From assembly GCA_002352635.1 (NCBI GenBank), contig DEIT01000071.1:1-21436 (forward strand): DNA of 21,436 nt, given 5' to 3'. How positions within the stretch are numbered: the first letter of the stretch is position 1; the number at the start of each line of letters is the position of its first letter. A program made the position numbers and the translations under genes. The notes under the pieces are model-generated. The model had not been told where the DNA came from. It searched no databases and worked only from the letters and a program-made list of their open reading frames with translations. The stretch comes from Hyphomicrobiaceae bacterium UBA2767. GTDB taxonomy: Bacteria; Pseudomonadota; Alphaproteobacteria; Rhizobiales; Methyloligellaceae. Below are positions 1 through 7,827 of this stretch, piece after piece.

Positions 1-62
1 GACCCAAAGCGGACATTGAACGCGACCCATCAGAATGTCTGCTTCTGACCCTTTGCAGACAT
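1..62. repeat. Intergenic hairpin repeat, one partial and one complete copy
   Basis: The window opens inside a copy of the dispersed hairpin: the right arm AAGCGGAC with its GACCC loop is present and the left arm lies outside. A complete copy follows at 35-62, with arms ATGTCTGC (35-42) and GCAGACAT (55-62). Compared with the common form (TGTCCGC/GCGGACA), one C-G pair has become T-A on both arms, so pairing is preserved. I see no gene in 1-255. Confidence 0.7.
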
Positions 63-255
63 CGACATTGCTGCCGTTCGCGATTGCTGCCCCAGCGGCT
101 GGTTTGGGCGCTTCGCGACCTGATCAATAATGGAAGTTTGATGTAGCGATTCCGCCACGGTTACGGTGATTGGTCTCAAGCTGCTGCAGTGCGGCAAGCA
201 GTAAATGCCGCTGCAAAGGATATGAATAACAAAACTTGCCGAAGTGGCGGGACCC

Positions 256-669
256 CTAGGTTGACTCTTGAGGCGTCTGATTGCTGCGCCACCGCCAAGC
301 AATGCGAGCAATGGCTACTAAGGCAATCAACTGGATACTCATAAAAAATACATTGTCGAGGTCGGGTCTAAGGTTGTTCGCGACAATTATGATCATTGTA
401 AAAAAACATGCTCCAATGTTGGTCCATCGGTTGATAAATTGAGGAAGAAGCAATGGGAGTACAGTCATGAAGATGGGGATCTCAATCATTATTCCACCTA
501 TCAGCATCAGCACTTCGGTTATTCTTACTCCATCAACCGTGCCCGACATCACTTGCTCCAGCATACCGGGTCTACCTAGTTCGTGAATGTCCCTTGCGAA
601 AAAGTTCAATACAATAAAGACCCAGAGCATCGATAGGAGCGCACGGGGGTCATCAGTGTGGTTCTTCAT
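256..669 (-). CDS. DUF6326-type small integral membrane protein
   Basis: This encodes a 137-residue hydrophobic protein with about four membrane segments, near residues 9-26, 48-75, 84-100 and 107-125, and a short charged tail. The opening LLSMLWVFIVLNFFARDI and overall layout resemble the DUF6326 family of small membrane proteins, whose function is unknown; this assignment is from memory of the family. The ATG at 669 is preceded by a purine-rich AAGGAAAGAGA that can act as ribosome binding site. It lies 217 bp downstream of the DUF2306 gene on the same strand, so it may be the last gene of that transcript or have its own promoter. An odd palindrome CACACGTCGTGTG lies in the gap at 773-785 and could be an operator. 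Confidence 0.75.
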   Translation of the reverse strand: MKNHTDDPRALLSMLWVFIVLNFFARDIHELGRPGMLEQVMSGTVDGVRITEVLMLIGGIMIEIPIFMTVLPLLLPQFINRWTNIGACFFTMIIIVANNLRPDLDNVFFMSIQLIALVAIARIAWRWRSNQTPQEST

Positions 670-886
670 TTCGGGTCTCTTTCCTTGGTTTGTTGAAGAA
701 TATTGGGGGTGGCATCGGGGCGGCCACGAGATTCTACATCGCTGTGCCGGGTTGCACCGCTCTGGTCCGAGTCACACGTCGTGTGCAATGTGAAGCCCAG
801 TCAGGGACAGGCGGCTTACTGTAATCGGCTATTGGAAACCTCGACCAATAGCATGAGGCGGAGCAGGCTTTACTTGGCATTTGGTA

Positions 887-1555
887 TCATCTTGTGGCCA
901 TTCGTGTGGCTGGCAACTTCTTCGGCGCCAAAAGTCTCCAGATCAAAACCTCGGTAAGTAACAGATTGAGTCCCCATGCTAACACCATCAGACCGTCACG
1001 GAGCGGTCCCAGCGGCTCTGCTCCGAAAACGATAATCCAGCCAATACCTAGGATTGCCTGCGTCGAAGCGCCCTGGCCGATTGCATAGGCGCGAAGCATC
1101 GAGGCGCCATGCTGAAAGATGTTTCGAGACCTGATTGCGATCACGGCCCATCCGATGAAGCCAATCATCAACGAGCCAAGGACGATCCGCACCCAATAGA
1201 GCAGATTTCCCTGAAGGTTTTCAGGAAAGACGTAAGAATGGGTCATCCACATGCCGCTTGCCGCCGAGATGCAGCCCGCAATCGCGATCATGCGGCCGAA
1301 TGTTCGATGGGCTGCCGGATTATGGCGTTTGATGCTCGGCAAGAACTGCAGCGCACCGACGATACAGAATAGGAAACTGCTCAAAATGTGGAGTGTTATT
1401 GGAATTGGAACGGCCAAAGCCCGCGGGTTCTCTGGTACGATCGCCGGGCCGCCTGCCAATTCAAGCACGCGCAACAATCCACCAAAGGCCGGAATAAACG
1501 AATAGAGAACGACAAGGGCTAATATTGCCCACTCGAATTTGCTCAGAAATTTCAT
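887..1555 (-). CDS. DUF2306-type multi-pass membrane protein
   Basis: The 222-residue product has an N-terminal membrane segment (about 10-30) followed by several more, near 51-72, 88-110, 120-145, 155-178 and 185-210. The segment PITLHILSSFLFCIVGALQF followed by a basic stretch with HRTFGR matches what I know of the DUF2306 family of membrane proteins; no biochemical role is established for it. The start codon lies only 11 bp after the stop of the methyltransferase gene and has a GAGAGAA ribosome binding site, so the two are almost certainly co-transcribed. A role in modifying or sensing something at the membrane under the divergent LysR protein is inference only. Confidence 0.75.
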   Translation of the reverse strand: MKFLSKFEWAILALVVLYSFIPAFGGLLRVLELAGGPAIVPENPRALAVPIPITLHILSSFLFCIVGALQFLPSIKRHNPAAHRTFGRMIAIAGCISAASGMWMTHSYVFPENLQGNLLYWVRIVLGSLMIGFIGWAVIAIRSRNIFQHGASMLRAYAIGQGASTQAILGIGWIIVFGAEPLGPLRDGLMVLAWGLNLLLTEVLIWRLLAPKKLPATRMATR

Positions 1556-1566
1556 AGGATGTTCTC

Positions 1567-2364
1567 TCAGTACGCGGTAGGTCGTTCAGTCTGAAGCTTT
1601 CGGCGCTCTTTAGTGGGTCGACGCGCCCAGAAGGCCATGCTGGCTTTGCCCGCATAAGACCCCAGATTGACGGGTCGAAACCCGATGTCTGCAAGCTGGC
1701 AATCTTGCAGCCACGCCACGCCTTGCCGTTCTGTTATCGCCCACGTCCGCCAACGCAACTGAATGAGCGCGCCAAAGACGGATCGCCGCGTCATGCAGAC
1801 GAACAACATACCGCCCGGCTTCAGGACGCGGATCATCTCGTTTAGTGCCCGTTGAGGCTCCGGCAGGTGTTCAAGGACATGCGCGGCCATGACGAAATCG
1901 AAGGACTGATCTGCATAGGGGATTGAATGGATGTCCGCCTGTTTGAGCTGCGGTAACAGCCCGGTCTGCCGCATCATGACGTCCGCTGTGGCCAGCATCG
2001 CGGCAGACATATCAATCCCGTAGAAGGCGACGTGGTCCGGCAGAATACTGTTCAGCGCAATCGAGAGGCTTCCGCACCCGATTCCGCAATCAAGCACCCG
2101 TGCCTCCGGCCCCGCATGTGCAAGAATTGTCTCTGCGTCACATTCAAGCAGTGGCTGCCGATATGCGGTTTCAAGGTGGAAACGCCGTGCCGTCCGCCCC
2201 AAACTTCCGCAGACCGCATCATATCGGCTGGCTAATTCTTCCGGAGCCCGAGGCCGCCTGCTGATTGCGACCTGCCACGAGCCAATCTGGTGACTGGTAA
2301 ATGGGATCGTTTTTTGGTCCAAAGGATCAACTGACGATCCGGCCATTTGATTATTGAGCTTCAT
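1567..2364 (-). CDS. Class I SAM-dependent methyltransferase
   Basis: The Rossmann-type methyltransferase fold is clear. Numbering from the ATG at 2364 (265 residues): motif I VLDCGIGCGSLS at 90-101 binds S-adenosylmethionine, the acidic residue of GIDMS is at 118, the motif-IV region DFVMAAHVLEHL is at 156-167, and RVLKPGGMLFV is at 179-189. This is the Methyltransf_11 layout; the substrate cannot be read from the sequence. A longer frame starts at 2439, but it would place the operator-like dyad 2426-2439 inside the gene and has no ribosome binding site, so I prefer 2364, although its own Shine-Dalgarno is also weak. It is first in a transcript with the DUF2306 gene and diverges from a LysR gene. 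Confidence 0.85.
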   Translation of the reverse strand: MKLNNQMAGSSVDPLDQKTIPFTSHQIGSWQVAISRRPRAPEELASRYDAVCGSLGRTARRFHLETAYRQPLLECDAETILAHAGPEARVLDCGIGCGSLSIALNSILPDHVAFYGIDMSAAMLATADVMMRQTGLLPQLKQADIHSIPYADQSFDFVMAAHVLEHLPEPQRALNEMIRVLKPGGMLFVCMTRRSVFGALIQLRWRTWAITERQGVAWLQDCQLADIGFRPVNLGSYAGKASMAFWARRPTKERRKLQTERPTAY

Positions 2365-2425
2365 TGCAACCAACGTGCCTGTCTGAAAAATGTCGTTGGC
2401 CTTCTCTCTAAATCGAATTCTCCCA

Positions 2426-2439
2426 ATGCAAAATTGCAT
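2426..2439. promoter_or_regulatory. Perfect dyad, candidate LysR operator
   Basis: ATGCAA-AA-TTGCAT is a 14-bp element with perfect 6-bp arms in the divergent spacer between the methyltransferase and the LysR gene. LysR proteins usually bind imperfect dyads in such spacers and repress themselves while activating the divergent gene. The strict T-N11-A form is not met here, so binding by this LysR protein is inferred from position and symmetry. Confidence 0.4.
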
Positions 2440-2461
2440 ATTTTTTTAGTTCTGGTATACG
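2434..2461 (+). promoter_or_regulatory. Candidate sigma70 promoter for lysR
   Basis: TTGCAT (2434-2439) and TATACG (2456-2461) are separated by 16 bp and sit just before the LysR start. The -35 box overlaps the right arm of the 2426-2439 dyad, which would fit autorepression. The -10 box is only 3 bp from the first ATG, so transcription from it would begin at about 2468 and give a nearly leaderless mRNA. The promoter call is therefore tentative. Confidence 0.35.
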
Positions 2462-2464
2462 CAA

Positions 2465-3355
2465 ATGATGGAGTGGCAAAAATCAGCTTTCGATTGGAAT
2501 CAGGCGCGTGCGTTTCTTGTCACGGCCGAAGAAGGGTCGCTGTCGGCGGCGGCGCGTGCGCTCGGGCTCACACAGCCAACACTCAGCCGACAGGTAGCAG
2601 GTATTGAAGAGGCGCTTGGCGTGACGCTGTTTGAAAGGACATCGCGCGCGCTTCTACTTACACAGGCAGGAACAGAGTTGCTTGAGTACTTTCGGACTAT
2701 GGGTGACGCGGCAAACCGCATATCGGTTGCGGCCACGGGGCAATCCCAGGACGTTACCGGACACGTGGTGATCGCTGCCACCAACGGAATGGCGACTTTT
2801 TACCTGCCGCCAATCCTCAAGCAGCTAAGGACCAGAGCGCCAGAACTTCATATCGAGATCATTGCTTCAAACGAATTAAGCGATCTGCGGCGGCGTGAAG
2901 CCGATATAGCAATCCGTCACGCCCGCCCTCAAGACGAGAACCTGTTCGCGAAACGCCTGCGTGACACAACGGGACGTCTATTCGCGTCGACGGCGTACCT
3001 CGACGAAGTTGGCCGCCCAACGACTACCTCTGATTTGGAGGCGATGCAGTTTGTCGGATTCGATCATCCTGAGCAGCGGCTCGGGATTATGGCGTCGCGT
3101 GGGATCAATCTGACAACAGCGAATTTCAATTTTGATACGTCAAGCGTGACAGTGTCGCTGGAGCTCATGCGACAAGGCTTCGGGCTCGGTATTCTTCCGG
3201 ACGATGTTGCTGAGACATATCCCGAGCTTGAAAGCGCTTTTCCCGCGTTTGAACCGTTACAGGTCGAAACCTGGCTGGTCGCCCACCGAGAACTTAGAAC
3301 AAGCTTGCGCATTCGTCTGGTTTTTGACCTGCTTTCGGAGGGCCTTGGAAATTAA
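2465..3355 (+). CDS. LysR-family transcriptional regulator
   Basis: This 296-residue protein has the usual LysR length and layout. The N-terminal winged helix-turn-helix covers about residues 8-68, with the recognition motif LSAAARALGLTQPTLSRQ and then LGVTLFERTSRALLLTQAG. A linker helix and a periplasmic-binding-type effector domain (about 95-290) follow. The opening FDWNQARAFL is common in the subgroup that regulates divergent enzyme genes. Two adjacent ATGs (2465 and 2468) can start it; no Shine-Dalgarno is visible. It is divergent from the methyltransferase/DUF2306 pair, its likely target. The effector is unknown. Confidence 0.92.
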   Translation: MMEWQKSAFDWNQARAFLVTAEEGSLSAAARALGLTQPTLSRQVAGIEEALGVTLFERTSRALLLTQAGTELLEYFRTMGDAANRISVAATGQSQDVTGHVVIAATNGMATFYLPPILKQLRTRAPELHIEIIASNELSDLRRREADIAIRHARPQDENLFAKRLRDTTGRLFASTAYLDEVGRPTTTSDLEAMQFVGFDHPEQRLGIMASRGINLTTANFNFDTSSVTVSLELMRQGFGLGILPDDVAETYPELESAFPAFEPLQVETWLVAHRELRTSLRIRLVFDLLSEGLGN

Positions 3356-3431
3356 CAATCAGCTTTTTTTCTAAGGTTGGCCGTTCACAAACCGGCGGCT
3401 CCTTAGAGTCTGCATTCGCTGAATCCGCTCG

Positions 3432-3502
3432 AATGTCGTAGTTGGGCTCAAAGCCGACATTATGTGAGAGGGGTGCTTCTTCTGCTTTTGGCACAAAGCA
3501 GA
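3432..3502. repeat. Two diverged intergenic hairpin copies
   Basis: The first hairpin has arms AATGTCG (3432-3438) and CGACATT (3455-3461). The second has TCTGCTT (3481-3487) and AAGCAGA (3496-3502), with loop TTGGCACA. Both are variants of the dispersed hairpin with altered but still complementary arms. The whole stretch 3356-3684 holds these copies and the terminator at 3592-3626; I see no gene in it. Confidence 0.6.
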
Positions 3503-3591
3503 CGTCTGACGCCGCGCCGATTGGTGTCCGTTCCTGACCTGATGGGGACGTCAGACCACTGACGCTCATCCCTTTCCACTTTGACACCTGC

Positions 3592-3626
3592 AAAAAAGCG
3601 GGCGGCCCCGCATAGGGACCGCCCGC
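3592..3626 (-). terminator. Strong intrinsic terminator of the small secreted-peptide gene
   Basis: Read on the minus strand, GCGGGCGG (3626-3619) pairs with CCGCCCGC (3605-3598), extended by a GGG/CCC match across a one-base bulge, and is followed by six T (3597-3592). It begins 59 bp after the stop codon at 3685. This is the clearest Rho-independent terminator in the window, and it supports the small gene being expressed. Confidence 0.85.
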
Positions 3627-3684
3627 CTGGTTTCTAATCCGGGGGGACAATCAGAAACCGTATGGAATCAGAAACATGCGTGCG

Positions 3685-3867
3685 TTACTGGATCTTCACG
3701 CACTTCTTCAGTTTCTCATCCCATTTCTCGCCTTCCTTGCATTTGGTCTGCTGGTCGACGATTTGGGCAGCGCTGTCTGTAACAACGCCGTTTAATGCCG
3801 CGGCATTGACCGGGGTGGTGAGCCCCAGGGCCAGACCGAGAATTGGCAATGCGAGTGCATGCTTCAT
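3685..3867 (-). CDS. Small secreted peptide with a C-terminal cysteine pair
   Basis: This is a 60-residue product. Residues 1-22 form a signal peptide (MKHALALPILGLALGL then TTPVNA). The mature part of about 38 residues ends in CKEGEKWDEKLKKCVKIQ, with two cysteines 13 residues apart that could form one disulfide. A frame continues upstream to 4017, but AAAGGAGG at 3873-3880 sits five bases before the ATG at 3867 and fixes the start. A strong terminator follows, so the gene looks like a stand-alone, well-expressed unit. I recall similar short proteins ending in a C-x-x-G-x-x-W-D-x(n)-K-K-C motif in Rhizobiales; no function is known to me. Confidence 0.8.
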   Translation of the reverse strand: MKHALALPILGLALGLTTPVNAAALNGVVTDSAAQIVDQQTKCKEGEKWDEKLKKCVKIQ

Positions 3868-4446
3868 GTTCGCCTCCTTTGGCGTCCGGGCGAACCGGCG
3901 CAGCCATGCACGGGTTCGCACGGGTTTCTTACGTCTTGGTGAGGTTTTAGCCGGGCGGCCATATGGGGCCTGCCGGGCGGTTAGTGAGCCAGACCCGGGA
4001 GCAACTCCGGGCGTCACGCTTTAACCGGCTCAGGCACCCGATTTACTCAACCACTTTGTCTGCGCGCTGACCGAATTGCGGAAATTTGGAGACGTTCAAG
4101 GGAATTCTGTGGCAGGCTGACTCTGCTAAGAAGCCTTCGCCGAAACCGTCTAACCTCTTGGTATCTGGCGATACTCTTCGCGTGCAGTGTCCCCACGGTG
4201 AGACACAATGTGGCCACGAGCCTGAACCCAACCTGAACAAGCCGAGTTCTGCTCTTTGTTGGAGGCTCGCGCCGCTACGCGCACCCAGCGCTTCTTGAGA
4301 AGAGAGTCCGCTCCCGGCCGGAAGTCGGATCAGGTGATGGAGTTGGCGAAAGCGGTCCTGCACCAAGCCGACATCGCGCGGCGACAACCCAAATGACCGC
4401 TTGTAGTCCAATACGCTCATTCGGTCGGACCGGACTGCAACAAACC
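3868..4446. other. Gene-poor stretch, degenerate repeat remnants
   Basis: Apart from the ribosome binding site of the small secreted peptide, no convincing gene is visible in these 579 bases. A hairpin CCCGG (3994-3998) / CCGGG (4007-4011) resembles the palindrome at 14665-14681. Weak traces of the other hairpin family occur near 4305-4330 and 4390-4405. Short reading frames on both strands lack ribosome binding sites and any recognisable domain. Confidence 0.5.
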
Positions 4447-4776
4447 CTATGGTTTGGCGACAAGTGGACAGAAGCTGACCGGGGTCATCAGCTTGTTCGA
4501 CTGGCTTTCAAGCGCGCCCAGTTCCGCGCTCATACGCGTGTAGGCCAGCCATTCCTCGTCGGCCCAAAGGACGGCGCGCTTGGCTTCACGGTCGCCCGCG
4601 CTCTCATAGACCCAGATGTGCATGTATTCGTTCGGATTGCCGGTTTCACCCTTGAGGTAGCAAAGCGGCTCTCCAAGGCAGCGGAACTGGGGTGCTTTCC
4701 CGTGCTTTTCATACAGGTTGAGATGCGAGGCCAGGGTTCCAGGTTTACAGCGATAGGTGCGGACGTCGAGCAACAT
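4447..4776 (-). CDS. NIPSNAP-family protein
   Basis: The 109-residue product opens with MLLDVRTYRCKPGTLASHL and contains HIWVYESAGDREAKRAVLWA and WLAYTR, typical of the NIPSNAP family, a dimeric alpha/beta-barrel fold of about 100 residues. Family members often occur near catabolic or redox genes, but their biochemical role is mostly unknown. The upstream ATG at 4791 is part of the Shine-Dalgarno itself (AAGGAGG, five bases before the ATG at 4776), so 4776 is the true start. It lies 169 bp downstream of the second LysR gene on the same strand; co-transcription is possible but not shown. The protein has no signal peptide and is probably cytoplasmic. Confidence 0.85.
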   Translation of the reverse strand: MLLDVRTYRCKPGTLASHLNLYEKHGKAPQFRCLGEPLCYLKGETGNPNEYMHIWVYESAGDREAKRAVLWADEEWLAYTRMSAELGALESQSNKLMTPVSFCPLVAKP

Positions 4777-4945
4777 TTGAACCTCCTTCATATCCGATCG
4801 GCGGGACCAGAGGGCCTTGGACTTGCCTTACCTCTATAACAAATGCAAGGGGACCGCTTTGGGACTTTGAGCGGGCCTAGCTACTGGTCAAGTGAAATGA
4901 CGTACCTGACCCACGCCTGACGCAAGGTTTGTGTCACGCACGTGG

Positions 4946-5857
4946 TCACTCAAGTCCGCCAATATACTTCACCTCCATGGAAATGAAGTCGACGAACCGC
5001 CTGACCCGCGCGGGAACAAGAACTGCCGGTGCCCAGATGGCACACATCGGCATGATGGGTTGGCTATAGTCTGGCAGCACCTCGATCACGTCACCTGAAT
5101 CAAGGGCATCCTGAAAAGCCCAACGGGGACCGGCATGGATGCCAAAGCCACTTCTCACCGCCTCGACAACTGAGAAAACTGCGTTGAATGTAACTCCGCC
5201 GCGCCTGCTGACTTCATAAACACGTCCCTCCCCGTCGGTCAGGCGGAGAGGCCGTCGTCTGTGTTCCGGTAGGAAAAACACATGCTCATGGCCCACCAGT
5301 TCGTCAGGGGTCAATGGTGTGCCACTTCGCGCCAGATAATCCGGAGACGCGACAAGAACCCGCGGCACATCGGCCAGCTTCTTTGACATGAGGGCGGAAT
5401 CAGCTTGCCTTCCCACTCTGATCGCCACGTCAATGCCCTGGCCGAGCAGATCAACGTTACGGCTCGACAAGGTGAGTTCCACCTCCACTTCGGGATGTTG
5501 CTGCCGAAATCGCAACAGCCAGCCAGCGACGTAATGCTGACCGAAGTCAATCGCGGCATTCACTTTTAACAAACCTTTGGGTGTCTCTGCGTCTCCGGCG
5601 ATATCCGCCTCAACAGCTTCGACCTGTGCACGCAGGACACGCATCTTTTCGTAATAGCGAACGCCGATATCAGTCGGTCGTGACTGTCCCTGGGCTCGTT
5701 CCAATAGTTTTGTTCCCAACCTGGTCTCGAGGCTGGTCAGCCGCCGGGATACGCTGGAAGGTTCCACGCCGATCTCAAGGGCTACGGCTCGAATTGAGCC
5801 CAACTCGACCACGCGTTCGAACAGATATGTTTCGGCGAAAGGCCCGGAAGGTGACAT
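4946..5857 (-). CDS. LysR-family transcriptional regulator, divergent from an SDR gene
   Basis: This is a 303-residue protein counted from the ATG at 5857. The DNA-binding region is at about 7-65, with GSIRAVALEIGVEPSSVSRR and LGTKLLERAQGQSRPTDIG; the effector domain with GLLKVNAAIDFG follows from about residue 95. It resembles the subgroup that controls a neighbouring oxidoreductase. The frame extends to an ATG at 5914, but the LysR-box-like dyad 5876-5894 would then be inside the coding sequence, and neither start has a good ribosome binding site; I favour 5857. The likely target is the short-chain dehydrogenase on the other strand; the inducer is unknown. Confidence 0.9.
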   Translation of the reverse strand: MSPSGPFAETYLFERVVELGSIRAVALEIGVEPSSVSRRLTSLETRLGTKLLERAQGQSRPTDIGVRYYEKMRVLRAQVEAVEADIAGDAETPKGLLKVNAAIDFGQHYVAGWLLRFRQQHPEVEVELTLSSRNVDLLGQGIDVAIRVGRQADSALMSKKLADVPRVLVASPDYLARSGTPLTPDELVGHEHVFFLPEHRRRPLRLTDGEGRVYEVSRRGGVTFNAVFSVVEAVRSGFGIHAGPRWAFQDALDSGDVIEVLPDYSQPIMPMCAIWAPAVLVPARVRRFVDFISMEVKYIGGLE

Positions 5858-5875
5858 GTGGGGATTGTGTTCCGG

Positions 5876-5934
5876 TGTTGCGCATTTCGCAACATGATCT
5901 TGCACAAGATCCATCTATCGTCTGTTTTGTGCAA
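5876..5934. promoter_or_regulatory. Two inverted repeats in the lysR/SDR divergent spacer
   Basis: The first dyad is TGTTGCG (5876-5882), a CATTT spacer and CGCAACA (5888-5894). It contains T-N11-A (T5879, A5891), the classic LysR recognition pattern. The second is a perfect 8-bp inverted repeat, TTGCACAA (5900-5907) and TTGTGCAA (5927-5934). The centres are 32 bp apart, about three helical turns, as expected for a recognition site plus activation site bound by one LysR tetramer. Binding is inferred. Confidence 0.55.
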
Positions 5935-6001
5935 CGCATAGGTTCCTTTTGAATTCGACCCTTGGAAATGGGTGCACGGGCAAAACGAAAGGATACAAAC
6001 G

Positions 6002-6769
6002 ATGACAATGACCCTGGACGGAAAAGTTGCCCTGGTGACCGGCGGCAGCCGCAACATTGGACGCGAAACCGCTCTCGCCCTCGCCACCAGAGGGGCGGAT
6101 GTGGTGATCACTTACCGTGAGCGAGAAGCCGACGCGAGAAGCGCCGTGGATGAGATCGAGGCCCAGGGCCAGCGTGCTCACGCCTTGCGGGTCGATTTCA
6201 CCGGGACCACCCAGCTTGACAGCTTCGTCTCTGCATTCCGCGCCACGTTGAAGGATTGGGGTCGGACTGATTTCGACATTCTGGTCAACAATGCCGGAAC
6301 CCTTCGCCTCGGGACATTTGACAAGATCACCGAAGATGACGTCGATCACGTCTACCAGACCAACTACAAGAGCGTGCTGTTTCTGACCAAGCGGCTGGCC
6401 GGGGATATCGCCGACAATGGCCGGATCGTGAACCTGGGGTCGGGGACCGCCCGCATCGCGTTTGGCCCGCTCGTCAGTTACGGTCCACTCAAGGCAGCAC
6501 TGCAAAGCCTGACACTGTATTGGGCAAGTTTCTTCGGCGCACGTGGTATTACCGTCAATGCTGTCGCACCCGGCGGACTCGACGATGACTTCAATGCCCA
6601 TCTCTTTGAGATCATGCCACCGGCACGGGACTACATTACATCAAACACCGCTCTCAAGCGGATCGGCCTGCCGAATGATGTCGCAGGCGTGATCGCTTTC
6701 CTGTGCGAACCACAGGCTTCATTCATCAGTGGTGCGATCATCAATATTGATGGCGGCTATCACCTGTGA
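6002..6769 (+). CDS. Short-chain dehydrogenase/reductase (SDR), classical type
   Basis: The protein has 255 residues, normal for a classical SDR. The NAD(P)-binding motif TGGSRNIG is at 13-20, NNAG at 96-99, and the catalytic residues are Ser147, Tyr160 and Lys164 (YGPLK). The C-terminal SGAIINIDGGYHL closes the fold. The arginine in the glycine-rich motif and the following basic residue hint at NADPH, which is an inference. Substrate is unknown. AAAGGA (5988-5993) lies eight bases before the ATG at 6002; an in-frame start at 5972 is less likely. The divergent LysR regulator and spacer dyads suggest inducible expression. A hairpin CACTTG (6788-6793) / CAAGTG (6801-6806) follows without a T-run. 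Confidence 0.93.
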   Translation: MTMTLDGKVALVTGGSRNIGRETALALATRGADVVITYREREADARSAVDEIEAQGQRAHALRVDFTGTTQLDSFVSAFRATLKDWGRTDFDILVNNAGTLRLGTFDKITEDDVDHVYQTNYKSVLFLTKRLAGDIADNGRIVNLGSGTARIAFGPLVSYGPLKAALQSLTLYWASFFGARGITVNAVAPGGLDDDFNAHLFEIMPPARDYITSNTALKRIGLPNDVAGVIAFLCEPQASFISGAIINIDGGYHL

Positions 6770-6892
6770 GGTCTTCGATCTGTCTCGCACTTGAAATACA
6801 CAAGTGTCGGCCTTGATTTCCTAGGTGGGCATTTGCGGGCGACTGATTTGACGGGCGCGTCAGTGTCTCTCTCAAAGACAAGGAGCGCGCGA

Positions 6893-6965
6893 ATGTCCGC
6901 TTCTGGCACTTAGCGGACGTTTCGGCCTGCGTGACCCGGTGACCGCTTCTGACCCAAAGCGGTCA
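6893..6965. repeat. Two intergenic hairpin copies in tandem
   Basis: Copy one has arms ATGTCCGC (6893-6900) and GCGGACGT (6913-6920) with a TGGCAC loop. Copy two is a perfect 9-bp stem, TGACCGCTT (6940-6948) and AAGCGGTCA (6957-6965), with loop CTGACCCA. Relative to the standard TGTCCGCTT/AAGCGGACA one pair has been changed on both sides. The rest of 6770-7040 shows nothing else convincing apart from an eight-codon frame at 7010-7036. Confidence 0.7.
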
Positions 6966-7040
6966 TTCAATGTTTGTTTGTCTACACCCGGTCCTTGCGC
7001 TACTCATTGATGATGGACAAGCCTGAGGAGTTTTGATTTT

Positions 7041-7541
7041 TTGCTTTATCTACAATTAATTAGAACTGAGTGGACCGAAAAGAGCCGAGGCGGTGCGCAG
7101 GCTGCCCTCCGAAACAATACTCCCATGTCATTGCCTATTGAGATGGTCGACGACGGCAAAGCATTCGCTATTCAGTTTGTCTCCTGTGAGGAGAGCCTGG
7201 ATTTTTTGCCGGCCAGCCGTTTGCTTCGCGCATCTGTGCAATTGCCTTCCAAATGGGCGTGCGCCGAACTCGCAATCACAGAAGGGCAATACCGGATCGG
7301 ATTTGTTTGGGATGCCTTGGAGTGTGGCGCTCCCAAACGCCCTGATCGACATTTATTCTCTTTGCAGCCTGGCGAAGTAGGGCGGTTTCGTTGCAACGGT
7401 CGTTTTGCCGATGCCGATACCGGCAATTGGTTTTATCAGATGAGCACGTATAATTTCGCCAATATCGACCGATTGGATGCAGACATGTTTATAAATGCAG
7501 CGCTCAAGAAAGATATTTCGGTTCTTGAAGCGCTTCGGTGA
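7041..7541 (+). CDS. Hypothetical protein
   Basis: This is an open frame of 166 residues with no domain that I recognise and no signal peptide or membrane segment. A TTG start at 7041 has GAGGAG ten bases upstream, while the first in-frame ATG at 7125 (138 residues) has no visible ribosome binding site, so the start is unsettled. Features visible are IEMVDDGKAFAIQF, a tryptophan-rich middle (KWACAEL, FVWDALECG) and a C-terminal LDADMFINAALKKD. Base composition is lower in GC than the genes to the right. It stands alone between two repeat-containing spacers. Confidence 0.55.
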   Translation: MLYLQLIRTEWTEKSRGGAQAALRNNTPMSLPIEMVDDGKAFAIQFVSCEESLDFLPASRLLRASVQLPSKWACAELAITEGQYRIGFVWDALECGAPKRPDRHLFSLQPGEVGRFRCNGRFADADTGNWFYQMSTYNFANIDRLDADMFINAALKKDISVLEALR

Positions 7542-7665
7542 GCTTCGTGCTGGCATGTGCAGAATCCGACAGCGAGGGTTGTGGGTGAAAGGGTGCCTGT
7601 CGAAGCCGTTGACCCAAACAAATAGAGCCCGTTGTGAGGGATTCAACGGACTTTCTGAACCGCAA

Positions 7666-7694
7666 TGTCCGCCCCCGACCCGGAGCGGGCGACA
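7666..7694. repeat. Diverged GC-rich hairpin repeat copy
   Basis: TGTCCGCCC pairs with GGGCGACA around the loop CCGACCCGGAGC, with one bulged C. It keeps the GACCC loop of the family but has a more GC-rich stem. It lies upstream of the cysteine-rich secreted protein; the remainder of 7542-7827 shows no gene. Confidence 0.45.
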
Positions 7695-7827
7695 GGCCCG
7701 CATGTAACGCGCTTCCAGAAAACAGTTCCTCCGATGGCGGAACTTGACTAGCCTTTGAGCCTTGGAGGCCAGAACCGCCCCGGTGTGCGCAAAACACTTG
7801 GCCGGCAAGCGTTCAGGACCAGGTATC

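Noticed and set aside
3294..3650. 118-codon minus-strand frame
   Set aside because: It runs across the hairpin repeats and the terminator, has no ribosome binding site and resembles spurious translations of this repeat family.
4043..4420. 125-codon minus-strand frame and a 70-codon plus-strand frame in the same stretch
   Set aside because: No domain, no ribosome binding site, low-complexity translation and overlap with repeat traces.
5915..6601. 228-codon frame antisense to the SDR gene
   Set aside because: Shadow of a GC-rich gene whose sense product has all SDR motifs.
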